DNA of 64,000 nucleotides, from contig NC_041692.1 of the NCBI RefSeq assembly GCF_900005765.1, positions 1,178,001-1,242,000 on the forward strand, read 5' to 3'. The notes below the pieces were generated by a model. It had not been told where the DNA came from, made no database searches, and saw only the letters and a program-made list of their open reading frames with translations. Shown one piece after another: positions 34,901 through 47,200 of the stretch (within the stretch, counting starts at the first letter, position 1; every line of letters starts with the position of its first letter). Source of the DNA: Plasmodium relictum. Taxonomy: Eukaryota > Apicomplexa > Aconoidasida > Haemosporida > Plasmodiidae. A program made the translations under genes and the position numbers.

Positions 34901-35594
34901 AGAAGCCAAATATTTCATTAATAACATGATGAACGCGTTTTTCTTCATTTAATGTCTCTTTAAATATTTTATTTTTATTCTTTAAAATATGAAAAAAAAA
35001 AAGGATTTCCTTACTCAAAATTAACATAAGGTTTTTAATTAAGTCATATTTATAAGGGTTTTCAATTAGATATTTATCAAAATAAAAATTAGTTAAAATG
35101 TTGAAAACTTTAGATTTTAATATAACATAATTATGAAAGCCTTGCTTAACATTATCTAAGCAATCATAAAAAAAATTCTTTGAAAATAATAACCCTTTTA
35201 ATAAATAAATGATTAATTTTTTTAAATATTCAATTATTTTTATTAGATAATACTTTTGTTCTATTAAATTCACAAAATAAGATATAATTAAATAAGAGTA
35301 ATTTTTATTAATTCTTAAAATAGATGAAAAAAAAGTTAATACTCTTGTCAAAAGTCTTTCTTTAAGCATATGGTTTTTGTTATCAGGGTTATTTATTCTC
35401 TCTAGTAGTAAATTAACATATGGAATGACATATGTATTAATTATCTTACTTTTTTTTTTATTTTCATTGTTGAAGCATTCAAAGAATATTTGTTCAATTT
35501 CATTTATATGATCAACTAAGATTTTCTCATCTTCTTCATTACTTTCAAGAAATTGTATTATTTTTTGAATTTTTTTTTTTTTATTTTTTAACAT
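28884..35594 (-). CDS. SYMPK: Symplekin / Pta1 (mRNA 3'-end processing scaffold), 3 exons
   Basis: Exons 29260-35594, 29072-29159 and 28884-28931 join to 2156 residues. Symplekin scaffolds the cleavage and polyadenylation machinery in the nucleus. The call rests on the C-terminus. Helices around IIQQIAEHTNSIFPIYGRF, then LLIQKKIWNNKFIWKGCLM, match the Symplekin_C pattern (in human, ...KQVWKQ.KVWEGFIKC...), followed by the FMLPS/QLPP segment. The N-terminus is alpha-helical and HEAT-like (EDEKILVDHINEIEQIFFEC), as in the family. The middle is swollen by Asn/Lys/Glu low complexity, making it much longer than human symplekin (about 1270). The first splice uses a perfect GTATGT donor at 29259. 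For the last exon I used the first AG (exon from 28931), which ends CPDYLKNLLNT and aligns with the family's IPNSIM region. Confidence 0.82.
28945..28986. repeat. (TA)n microsatellite in the last symplekin intron
   Basis: About 21 AT units between exons 2 and 3 of the symplekin gene. Confidence 0.9.
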
Positions 35595-35836
35595 TTAAAA
35601 TATTAAATAAAATTTTTTTCTTATTTATAAAATATAATTAAAATACTCATATCAAAAACTATTAGGTGATATTGAAAAGAAATTTAATTGTATAATTATA
35701 ATTTTTATTTTCATAAAAATTTTGGTTTAACATTTAAAAAAATCATGAAAATATTTCATTATAGTAATTTTAGTTTATTATTTTTTTTTTTTAAAGTTTT
35801 TGTAAGCATAATACAAGTATTATAAAATTTATATGA

Positions 35837-35870
<34 letters not shown>

Positions 35871-37170
35871 TAATTTATAATAAAATTCATTGTTATAAAA
35901 TTTTTAATATTATTAATTATCATTACTACAATTATTTAATAAAAAAAAAAAAAAAAAAAGCAACTTTTTATATCTATTTAAAAAAAAATTTGAGTTACTA
36001 TTTTATACATAATAAGAAAACTTTTAATTTCGTATTCTTATTTTTATAAGTGATAATTTATATTTTTAAAAAATCTTCAGTTTTTTTTTTTTTTATTATT
36101 TTTTGTTTCTTTTTAAATATTTATTAAAATATAATAATTACTTTTAGGGGGTAAAATTTTTGGTAAGAATTTTTTTGTTCAAAAATTTTTTTTAAAATAA
36201 AAAATTCATTTAAAAAAAAGAAAAAAAAATAATAATAAAATATATATACATATATTTATATACTTTTTTGAAATTTTTTTTGGAAAAATACATACACTGA
36301 AAAAAAAACAGTATTTTATTTTTACATTCTATTTCATTTACTATCAAAAAATTTAGATCATTTTCAAGTATTTTAATTGCACTACACCATTATTTTAGAA
36401 AAGAAAAGAAAAATAATAATGTGATAAATTAAAGAGAAATTTTAATATACATAAATTGACATAATCTTAGATAAAAAAAAAAAATATATATATATATTAT
36501 TTTTATTTATTTTTTTTTTTAGATAAATGAAAAATTTTTCATTTAAAATTTTTTTTTTCAATTATATTTTATGTTTTAACGTATTTTTGTGAGATTTTTT
36601 ATATATAAAGAAAACATTTTATGCACAGACATGCACAATTTTTAAACAGCATTAGAAAAAAAAATAAATAAAAATAAAGATGTAGGAAGATATATTTAGC
36701 ATAGAGAATAAAGGTTACATAATGAAGATAGTAATATATTCATCAAATTATTGCGTAATTATTAAATTAAAAAATATATATAAAAAGAATAAATTGATTT
36801 AAATAATATAACGAAATTTAGAAATATTTATAATTATTATTTTTGATATTATTTAATATTGCTATACATTTTTCAAAGCAAATAATAGTCCGTTTAATTT
36901 TAATATGAAGTTTCTTTTTTTAGAGAAATTTATTGTTTTGTTGTAATTCAATGTTTTATATTATAAAAAATTAATAATATATATAAATAGAAAATAAAAC
37001 ATTGTTTTTATTTTTTATTTTTTTTTATTTTTTACGAATATTCAACCTAAATATATGAATACATTTAAATTTTTATTACATATTAATTTTTCATTGTAAC
37101 TCATTTTAATTTAAAATTAATGAATTTTATAAAAAATAATTTATAGATTTTAGTTTAATGCAAATGAAAA
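35595..37170. other. Non-coding spacer between divergent symplekin and AP-2 mu
   Basis: About 1.6 kb, A/T-rich, with (TA)n at about 35841-35861. Two TGCAC (GTGCA reverse) sites lie close together at 36622-36635. No reading frame supported. Confidence 0.6.
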
Positions 37171-38928
37171 ATGATTGATGCTTTATATATTTTTTATATA
37201 AATGGGCAATTATTAATACAGAGAAGTTATAGAAATGTAACTAGAAAAAATGATTTATGTCAATATGTAAATAAATATATTAAAACAAAAAGATTTTTTG
37301 AAAATCCGATAATAGAAATAAATAATGTATTTTTTATAAATGTGATAATAAATGAGATAGTTATAACAGTTTTAACAAGAAATAATTCTAATATATGTTT
37401 GATTTTTAACTTTATATATAAATTTATTGAAATTTTAAATTATTTTTTCAATAATGATATATCAGGGATAAATATTGTTAATAATTTCGTCTTAATATAC
37501 GAAATATGCGATGAAATAATTGATTACGGTTATCCTCAAACATTAGAAATAAATATTTTAAAAAATAGTTTAGTTAATAAAGTAAAATATTATAGCAAAA
37601 CTTCTAAGTATTTTCAAAGCTTAAGCAATGAATTACTAAATATGAATAGTGTAATCGAAGATATAGTACATGATACTAACACACAAAATCAAAAAGACAA
37701 TTCAAATCTCAATTATTACACAAATAATAGAGATACATATAAAAAAAATACTTTAAAAAATAGCAATAGTTATGAATTAAATGAAAAAAATAAATTGAAA
37801 TATATAGGAAAAGAAACATTAAATAGAATAAAAAATAAAATTATAAATAATAACAAACCAATAAATAATTTTAGTTATATTACAGGAAATTGCACATGGA
37901 GAAATAATAATATAACATACAAAAAGAATGAAATATATATTGATATTTTAGAAATATTAAATGTAACAATTAATAGTAATAATTTAATTTATGCCCATAT
38001 AAATGGAAAGGTAACATTAAAATGTTTCTTATCAGGAATGCCTATATGTGAATTAAGCACTAATAATAAAATTAATTTGTTAAAAAATAATAGTAAAAAT
38101 GTATTAAAAAATAAATTAATTAAAAATAATATTAAAAGAAAAAATGCCAATGATGAAAAAGAAAGCGATGAAATTATTATTGATAATTGCATTTTTCATC
38201 ATTGTGTAACTTTATCTAAGTATGAAAATACAAAAATTATTACTTTTACTCCACCAGATGGAACATTTGAATTAATGAAATATACTATAACAAAAAATAT
38301 ACAAATACCCTTTGATATTATAGCTATATATAATCCAATAATTCAATATGTTAAAAATTTAGATAGAAAATTCTCCTTGAAAAATTTAAAAAATAATAAT
38401 AAAGATATATATGATGAATATAAAAATACAAACAAATATGAATATTCAGTTACGATTAAATCAAATTATAAAGGATCTATGTACGCAAGTGATGTCATTA
38501 TAAAAATACCAATTTATAAATTTTCAGAAAATGTTGAAATTCATTATAAGTCAATAGGAAAAGCAGAATTTAATAACATTGAAAATGTGGTTACATGGAA
38601 AATTAAAAAATTTTCAAGTTCGAATGAACATAACATTAAGATACGTTTAACTTTAGAAAATCAGAACCAGATATATTCAAATATTAATAATACGCAAAAA
38701 GTAGATAATCTTTCTAAGGTCGTTTTGCAAATTCATAAAATTAAAAATATGAATACTGTTAAATTTTTAAATACTTACAAAATGCCAATAACATTAAGCT
38801 TTAAAATTCCTATGTTTACTTCAAGTGGTATGTATATAAGATATTTGAAAGTTTTTGAAAAATCAAATTATAAAATAATTAAATGGATTAAATATTTAAC
38901 GGAATCTGGTATATATCAATATAAATAA
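37171..38928 (+). CDS. Adaptor complex mu subunit, probably AP-2 mu
   Basis: A 585-residue medium adaptin, single exon. It has an N-terminal longin domain (1 to about 135, MIDALYIFYINGQLLIQRSY), an Asn-rich linker (about 160-235) and a C-terminal mu homology domain (about 240-585). The latter opens with YKKNEIYIDILEILNVTI, has KCFLSGMPICEL, and closes KWIKYLTESGIYQYK, equivalent to mammalian KWVRYI.RSGIYETR. The conserved Trp of that last motif, which lines the tyrosine-signal (YxxPhi) pocket, is present. The mu subunit selects cargo at clathrin or related coats. I assign AP-2 rather than AP-1, AP-3 or AP-4 mainly because the locus matches P. falciparum AP-2 mu (PF3D7_1218300, from memory). 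That protein associates with the Kelch13 compartment and haemoglobin uptake. Confidence 0.88.
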   Translation: MIDALYIFYINGQLLIQRSYRNVTRKNDLCQYVNKYIKTKRFFENPIIEINNVFFINVIINEIVITVLTRNNSNICLIFNFIYKFIEILNYFFNNDISGINIVNNFVLIYEICDEIIDYGYPQTLEINILKNSLVNKVKYYSKTSKYFQSLSNELLNMNSVIEDIVHDTNTQNQKDNSNLNYYTNNRDTYKKNTLKNSNSYELNEKNKLKYIGKETLNRIKNKIINNNKPINNFSYITGNCTWRNNNITYKKNEIYIDILEILNVTINSNNLIYAHINGKVTLKCFLSGMPICELSTNNKINLLKNNSKNVLKNKLIKNNIKRKNANDEKESDEIIIDNCIFHHCVTLSKYENTKIITFTPPDGTFELMKYTITKNIQIPFDIIAIYNPIIQYVKNLDRKFSLKNLKNNNKDIYDEYKNTNKYEYSVTIKSNYKGSMYASDVIIKIPIYKFSENVEIHYKSIGKAEFNNIENVVTWKIKKFSSSNEHNIKIRLTLENQNQIYSNINNTQKVDNLSKVVLQIHKIKNMNTVKFLNTYKMPITLSFKIPMFTSSGMYIRYLKVFEKSNYKIIKWIKYLTESGIYQYK

Positions 38929-39785
38929 AGTGTTTATGTATATTTTTTATTATTCGTATTTACTTTAACTATTTTACTATTATAATAATGTGCATATATT
39001 TGCTTCTTTATCTATAAGTAAAAAAAAAAAATGTTATCGTTATTTTACTTATGTGTATTATTTAATTTTTCTGATTATTATTTTTATTAATTATTTTATT
39101 TATTTTTTTTTAAATTCTCCTTGCTAATATGGTTCATTTTCATAGATAGATATATATTTATATATATATATATACATTATTATTTTTAAAATTTATATTT
39201 TAAATAATATGATTATATTTTTAAATTGAAATAATTTTTATTTTATTTTATTCTATTTTATTTTTTTTTTGAGTCTAAATTTTTAAGAGAAATAATTTTT
39301 TTTATATTTGATTTTTATTTGTGCTTTTTAATTGTTTTTTCTACACTAAAAATATGCACATTATTTTGATTAAAATTATTCTATTTTTTATTTTTTTTAT
39401 TTTTCTTTCATATATAAGATGATTTTGATTAATTTCTCATTTCCTCTTTTATTATATTTTATATATATATAAGAATTTTTCACATAATAACCGTCTTATT
39501 ATTTCACTTTTACATTTAAGTAAAAATAAAAAATTCGATTAATATAATATTTGTTTTGAAAAAGTTTCTTAAAATATTTTAATACTAATATATCATAAAG
39601 TTTAAGTTAAATTTCAATGAAAAAATTAACAAAAAAAAAAAAAAAAAAAAAAAAATATTAAAAGTAAAAACTATTATGTATAAATGAAACTTTTTTTTCT
39701 TTGTATTTCAATGTATTAAATTTTTCTATTCTTATCATTGTATTATATAGAAATATATATATTACTAAAACAATATTACTTAAAA

Positions 39786-39831
<46 letters not shown>

Positions 39832-39848
39832 ATCATTTTATTGATATT
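38929..39848. other. Non-coding spacer, convergent 3' ends
   Basis: Between AP-2 mu and the translocator gene. Includes (TA)n at 39789-39828 immediately downstream of the translocator stop. Nothing coding. Confidence 0.6.
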
Positions 39849-40690
39849 TTATTTTGAAGCATAACCATACAAAACTGTACCAATCATAGATATAGCTATG
39901 CCAATAGATGAGCTAAGATTAATTTTATCACCAAAAAATATCTTAAAAAAAAAATATATACAAATATATATTTAAAAAAAATAATAATTATTAAAAAAAA
40001 AAATATATACCGATCCAATAATTAAAATAATTGCTTCTCTTCCTATAAATATTACACTTAATGTAACTGATGAGGTATGTGCTAAAAAAAAAAAAAAATG
40101 TAATCATTTATGTATTTAATAAAATAAACTAATTATTTAATAGATAATAAGAATCTCAATTCTTTTATAATTTTACATATTAAAGAGAATTCAGCTAAAA
40201 TTAAAAATATACTGGTTAAAGCACTAAGAGTAACTAATATTAATGTTATGTAAATTTGTTCAATAGTTAAAACCTTATTATTGTAATCTAATAATAAAAA
40301 AATAAAAATGAAATATATTATGTGATAGCATATAAATAAAAAATGTGTTCACTAGTTATAATAATACAAAATTTAGCAAAAATTTCATTTTTTTTTAATT
40401 TACCTTTAATGATACTGGTTAGATCAATGAAAAAACTCGGTAATACTTCATATAAATAAAAAAAAATAATTAATATTTTTATGTGCAAAAAAAAAAAAAA
40501 AAAAAAAAAAAGATTTATTTTAAACAAAATTTAACAATATAAATGTATTTTTACATATAATAAGCATAGCCACTTGATATATATGTAATAGAATTATATG
40601 CGGTTTGATGGATGTCGATTTTAATAGAAGGTTTGTAAAGACCCATTTAAAGGAAGATGAAATAACTGATATCACTAATAAAAATATGCT

Positions 40691-40744
<54 letters not shown>

Positions 40745-42253
40745 AATTATGTAAAATGAAAAAATGACAAAAAGTTAATAATTGTTATATTAAAATTTAT
40801 ATATTTAATAATTTTTTTTTTTTTTTACCCAAAAAAACTATCTATTTTTAATGTAGTGATACTCATAATAACTCCTATCAAAATTGTAATCTGCGCATCA
40901 AATAACGTAAAAATTTTTTTTCCATAATAAAAATTTCTTTCTTTATATATATGTATATATATATATATATTTTATTTCTTTTTTTTTACTAACAATTGAG
41001 AATAGTATGGAACATTTAAATTCTTTTAAGCCTAATAAAATTTAGTAAAATTAAAAAAAAAATAGTAATTTTTATTCTAATACATAGTAAAAATATAATA
41101 TATATAAACTAACCAAATCGGATTGATAAAAAATATATAAATATTAATGAACTTGATTTAAAAACTGAAATAATGGGAATTTCTAAGTAATAATATGCTC
41201 CAACTCCTGTTACAGAACCTAGCCCTAGTAATGCTGAAACTATTAAAAATATATATAAATTAATAATAATAATAAATGGATAAGTTAGCAGTAGATGAAA
41301 AAAGAGCTTGTATTAATTACTTGAAATGATATATTTTATATAATCCTTTTTAGTTAAATCTGTTGAACTTTTCATTTTTGAAAAGAAAATAACCTAAATT
41401 TAATTCATATAAAAATATTTTTATTAAAAAAAAAAAAAAAGAAAAGAAAAAAATTATATATAAAAAATTCAATTAATTTCACAAAATTTATAATACTGTT
41501 AAATGAGAGTTATTTTTTTTTTTTTTTTTTTTTTTTTCATACTAGTCTTAAGATTATATACATAATCAAAAATTCAAAAAAAGTTACGATTTGAGTGTAT
41601 TTAAACTTTTTCACAAAAATAATATATTTTGTTATAGCTGTACTAACAGATCCTAATGAGAATATAGAAGATACAAGTATAATAAATTTTATAACACCTA
41701 AAAATATATCCTTCTTTACATTAAAAGAATCTTTGAGTTTCGGTTGTATAATATCACTAATACCTTTATCATCTTTTATTTCTTTTAAGTCATATATTTT
41801 ATAATTTTTATTTCCATTTCCATTTCCATTTCCTATAGATTCTTCATAATTAGTATCTTGATCTAAATTATGTTCAGGCAGTATTTTATATTTTTTTTTA
41901 TATAATTTAAGTTGCTTCTTTATATAATTCCCTTTTTTTTTCTTAGCTTTTTTTTTTCTATTTTCTGATAAATAACTAGACTTTATTGAGCTTAAATCTA
42001 CAAAATTTTCACTGTTTATATTAGTACTATTATTGTACGACCCAATATCAAATAAATAATATTCAATAGCATTTGTATTTTTCTTGTCTTTTGTTTCTTT
42101 TGTATCTATTATACTTTCATCTATATCATTTATGTTTATATCATTTATATTTATTCCATTTACTGTTAAATTTTCTATATCAACATCATTTTTTTTATTT
42201 ATACTATTATTTTTCTCTTCATCTTTATTATATTTATTTATAAGATATTTCAT
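39849..42253 (-). CDS. Triose/hexose-phosphate translocator-like transporter (DMT superfamily), 10 exons
   Basis: Exons (5' to 3') 41543-42253, 41321-41393, 41114-41239, 40994-41031, 40829-40890, 40555-40688, 40404-40445, 40177-40287, 40011-40081 and 39849-39941 join to 486 residues, all GT/AG and in phase. Residues 1 to about 175 are a hydrophilic Asn/Lys-rich extension. The rest is an integral membrane transporter with about ten hydrophobic segments. Family signs are LLGLGSVTGVGAYYYLEIPI, the exon-6 block SSSFKWVFTNLLLKS, and the C-terminal pair TSSVTLSVIFIGREAIILI and FFGDKINLSSSIGIAISM, as in plant plastid phosphate translocators and GDP-sugar relatives. Substrate is not readable from sequence; the neighbourhood matches the P. 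falciparum gene annotated as triose or hexose phosphate/phosphate translocator (from memory). No signal peptide, so the apicoplast is not implied. Confidence 0.85.
40694..40740. repeat. (TA)n microsatellite in a translocator intron
   Basis: About 23 AT units inside the intron between exons 5 and 6 of the translocator gene. Confidence 0.9.
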
Positions 42254-42304
42254 CGTAATTATACTTTTTGTATAATACCTTTAATATATAGACATATATA
42301 TGAA

Positions 42305-42335
<31 letters not shown>

Positions 42336-43615
42336 TATTTTTCAAAATTGAAAATTCTGCTAAATCTGAATTAATTATATATAAAAAAAAATTCAATTTA
42401 AAAATATATATATTAAACAAAAATTTAATATGTTTAACGTAAAAAATAAAAATAGAACATCTTTAAAAACCTTACTAAATAATATAACTAGGTAGTTAAA
42501 TACATAGATATGTTTTAATATTGTGTTACGAATAAAACATAAACAAAAAAAAAAAAAAAGCTATAAAGATTTTTAAATAATATAAATTGTTTTAACATAT
42601 AAAATAATACAATATTATTTAAAACCTTTTTTGTTTTAATTTTTTAAAATATATTTATCTTTTAAAAATAAAAATATATATATTCATAATAAGAAAAATA
42701 TTCTTGTACAATTGAACTCTTAATTGTTAGCGCATTCATTTTTTTTTTTTTATTTCATCTAATTTATACTTTTTTTTTGATATTTACTATGAAACAAATT
42801 TAAAAATTTCTATCAAAAGAAAAAAAAAAAAATGAATAAGTAAATAAAATAATAAAAAAATTTTATACTATTCTCATAAAACATTATGTGAAAAAGATTA
42901 AAATTTATAAAAAAAAAAAATTTATAAATATAATAATTATTAAAAACTTTTGATATTAAAAAAAAAATAAAAATTTTAAAATAATTTTCAAAAGTATTTA
43001 GGAGAGAAAAAAAAGCTTGATTAAATTATTTAAAGAGTTTAGTTTTCATTTTTTAAATTGCTTTTTAATTGGAAAATTAGAAAAATATAATTTTGTCCTT
43101 TTTAATGGTTTATTTATTTATTATTTTATTTTATTTTTTTTTTTTTTGTTAATAAAATATTAATACTTTAAAATATTTTAAAGGAGATTAGTATTTATAT
43201 TTCTCTTAAAAAAAAAAATATATATTCTTGAACTGCATGTGTAATAGATTAATATATCTATAAAATTAAAATTTTATTTTAAAAATATTCTATATAGCTC
43301 AATTTAAAAATTAATATATATGTGTTAATTATTAAAAAAAATAAAAAAAGATATATAAGAACACTATATATTAAATTATAATAATTTTATTATTATCAAT
43401 TTTTTAAAATGAATAGAGTGTAAACGTACATTCTTTGACAAAATTAAAACAAAAAAAATATATATATACGCATATATATATAGATATTAAGGTAATTTTC
43501 TAGATCATTACAAAATTTAAAAAGAACAAAAAAAAAATATATATTTATCATATTTTATTAGAGCAAAAATATAATAGCGGAAAAAAAAAAGTAAGAGATA
43601 AGGATAATACGAAAA
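42254..43615. other. Non-coding spacer upstream of the translocator
   Basis: About 1.4 kb of A/T-rich DNA with (TA)n at about 42309-42332. It is the 3' end of the dynamin gene and the 5' region of the translocator. Nothing else seen. Confidence 0.6.
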
Positions 43616-46600
43616 TTAATCTTCATAAGAATCTATAAAAAAAAGAAAGATAGATTGAAAAAGAAAATTACTGTATTAAAAAAAATTAAATTTTTTTTTT
43701 TTTTACATACCTAATTTATGCCAACTTTTTTTATTCTCCTGACTAAAATCTAATTTTGTTACAAAGTCTAATGTGGTTTCCTTTGATAACTAAAATGAAA
43801 AATTAAAGAAGTATAAATTAATACAAAAAATATATTATTACCATAATAATTTGTAAAATAAATAAAAACAAAAAAAAAAATGAAAAATCATTATTATAAA
43901 AGTAATGAATTATGCATATGCATATATATATATATGTTATTTGGTTTTTCTTTTATTTTTATTTACATTATTTTTTAGTAGTTTTATAGAATTTGAAACA
44001 ATTGTAAAATACTGATTAAGTCTTTTTTGATTTTCAATTTTTCTTAAAATATTATCTCTATTATCAATTATATTATAATGCGTCATTAGTTCCTTATCAT
44101 CTATTGGTACAAAAACTCCTAAAAAAAAACAAAAAAATATATTATAAAATTACACACATATATATAGGTACAAAGAAAAAAAAATTCTACTGATAAATAT
44201 TCATGTATATATTATATGTTAATAGTGCAGTATGCTTTTTTAAATACCATTTATTTCCTTATTTAGTAACTTATTTTGTATGTATTTTTCTAAAAAGCTC
44301 TCACAGTCAATTGAATAATCCATGACATTTGCTAAATGTTTATTTTTTGGTAGAATATAATTGAGGAAATGCGCATAAAGTTTCGTAGCAAGAGGGACAG
44401 ATATTAGCATTTTAATAGCCCAAAATTGTAACTTAACTTCTTCTTGAATTAGTTCTTTTGATTTGGAATTTTTATTTATTTTAATATCTGTTAAAGATAA
44501 CTGATGATTTCTATAAGCTAAATTTTGTCTAACGTTTTTATTAATTATAGACATTGTAGGTTTAACACCATTTGGTGTAAGAAAATTATCTTCAAATAAT
44601 TTGCATCCATCAAATATTTCCTGAATTATTTCAAAATGAACAGCATATGTTTGTTCAAAAACAATATCTTTCATTTCATTAGAACAGATAATAGCTCTTT
44701 CATTACAAAAATTATGTAATGACTGATTTAAATCTTCTAAAAATTTGGAGTTTGTACTTAGTAAATATATATTTTCATCAATATAATTATTTTTAATTTT
44801 TCTGTTTATTTCTCCTAATGCAGCTTTGAAAACTCTTTTCAATGCTACAGCAGTTGAACAGCTAGCCAATTTAGTTAAATGTAGAATATTACCACTAATA
44901 TTAGCTTGAAGCAAATCAACTACTAATGGTTTCCAATCACTTTGATCAACAATATTATGAATACTTCTCATCATTTGTAATAAAACTTCATCAGAAAATT
45001 CTTTTTCTGGTTCAATTTTAGCTATATTATATTTCAGCCATTTGCAAATATAAGTAATGGCTAATTGATTAAGTATTTTTAAGTCACTATGTGGTCCAGC
45101 TATTTTTTTAAGTATATCTTCATCATTTTCTTTACTTGCATCTTTGTTTGTTTCATCATTTACATAATCCATATAAAGATCATTAATTTTTGTTGATATA
45201 ATTTCATCATTTTTTGATATATTTCTTATAAGAACATCTTTTATTTTGCTATTATTGTTAAACACTTTTAAAATTTCTGCTTTATCAAAACCTACCCATC
45301 CATCATCTCTTACCATTTTGTACCAAACTTGTTGTCCGCTCAAAAAGGATAAATCACAATTTAAATTTTCAACAGGTTTTATAACTGTCAATCTATCTTT
45401 CTCAACTGATTTAATTTGTACTTGTTCTTCTGTACTATTATTTCTAAAATAAAATGTAACTAATATATTTTTTCCTTTTGCATCGACTGATGCATTTTGA
45501 ATAATACCAAACATGTTACTCTCTTCTTTTGCTAAAATAAATCTTACTAATTGACCTTCTACTAATAAAGATTTATTCTCATGATTTTTTTTTTCTATGT
45601 CAGTGAAATTACCAAATGCTTCTCTGTTACTATGATTGCTTCCATCAAGACTATTATTTAAATTGTTCTTGCCTTCATTTATATTATAATTAAACTCAGA
45701 TGATGATTTGTTTAAATCACTCATACTATAATACTTATTTAAATTTTCATTTAAAACATTTAAGAAATTTTCATCATATAATCCTTTTTTTTCAAATAAT
45801 TCAATAGCCAAATCATTACCATCCCTTAAATTATCCATCAATGTTCCACCATATTTTTTTAAAAATCCTTCTCCATTTTTAGGTAAGTTTAAAATAGGAT
45901 AATTACCTGTTAATAAATTAGACACTATATTGACTAATTCACGTATATAAAGTTTAATTTGTTCTCTAATACTTAATACATTTCCTTTATTATATAGTTC
46001 TTCTAATTTTTTACTATAAAATTCCATTTTTGCTTTTTTTTTTTCTAATTTTACTTCCACTTTACGTAATTGCTGTATTAATATATTCATAAATTTACTA
46101 TTTACTTCCTTTTTAAATTTTTCAACATCAAAGCAATCAATCAATTCTTTTTTAATAGAATCATTGCAATCATTTTCAAATTTGTTTAATAATAAATCTA
46201 ACACATTCTTTCTCCCATTTAATATTTTAGAATACATGGCAATTCTATTTGTTATAAAATCATTCTTTTCTTTTTGTTCAATAGGTATTGAAAACAATTC
46301 AAGTAAATATAGAGATAAAATATTATCATTATTATCCATTATACTTCTTTTTTTAACTCTTTCGTATAACTCTGATAATGTTTTAATGTTATTTATTTCA
46401 TTGTTTAAGAATTCCAATGCCCTTGTGCCAACTACTATACACTGCTTTGGTTGTAATCCTAATCCTATTAAAGTAATTATAAATAAATATAAATATATTT
46501 ATATGTATGAAACTATGTAAAATTGTTAATTTAGATTATGTAAAAATATAATACCTAATGGTCTTGGTCTTAATATGAATTCTCTTAAATGGTAAGGCCA

Positions 46601-47200
46601 ATTAGCTGGATCATCAGATGCTTTCTTTACTAAAATATAAATATCATTGGGAAAATTTTGAACATAATTACGAACAATTTTTCTTGTTAATTCAGATCCA
46701 GTTTTTGAGTCGTCTTTTATTCCTGGTAAATCAACAAATGTAGCATATATTCCTCCAGGTATAGATATTTCTACTTCTAATTCTTTTGATATGATAGACT
46801 CATTTAAATTATTCATTATAGATTTCATTTTTTCATGTAAATCATCAATATTTACTTTTTTTTTATTTAAATGGCATTCTATTTTATTTGTTTCACTTGG
46901 TTTTAATATAATAACTACTGGTTGCTTTGTTCCTGTATCAGTACTAGTATATCCCATAGGACCTCCCATAATAAAATCTAAAAGTGTTGTCTTTCCCATC
47001 GACTGTTGACCAAAAACAACTAATCGAGGTAGCTCGTTATGAATATTACATATTTTAAATATTTGTAATGCATATAAATATAAAGCATTAGGATTTGTTG
47101 TATCCTTCATTTTATCATAAAAAACTTCAACTAATTCCAATTTTTCCCTACTTATAGAATTAAGGTCGAATATTTTATCATTTCCGTTTCCATACTCCAT
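43616..47200 (-). CDS. Divergent dynamin-like GTPase (apicomplexan DrpC type), 5 exons
   Basis: Exons 46555-47200, 44248-46464, 43967-44118, 43711-43789 and 43616-43632 join in phase to 1036 residues. The GTPase domain has P-loop GQQSMGKTT (64-72), switch I with a Thr after TSTDTGTKQP, and G3 DLPG (157-160). The usual G4 TKxD is not found: the corresponding strand reads CIVVGTRALEF. Beyond the G domain is a long helical region (EKKKAKMEFYSKKLEELYN, later ICKWLKYNIAKIEPEKEF). I see no PH domain, no Pro-rich domain and no clear GED. Apicomplexan DrpC has this divergent plan and acts at the endocytic micropore with Kelch13 and AP-2 proteins. P. falciparum has a dynamin-like gene at this position (PF3D7_1218500, from memory). 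The last exon encodes only five residues. Confidence 0.88.
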
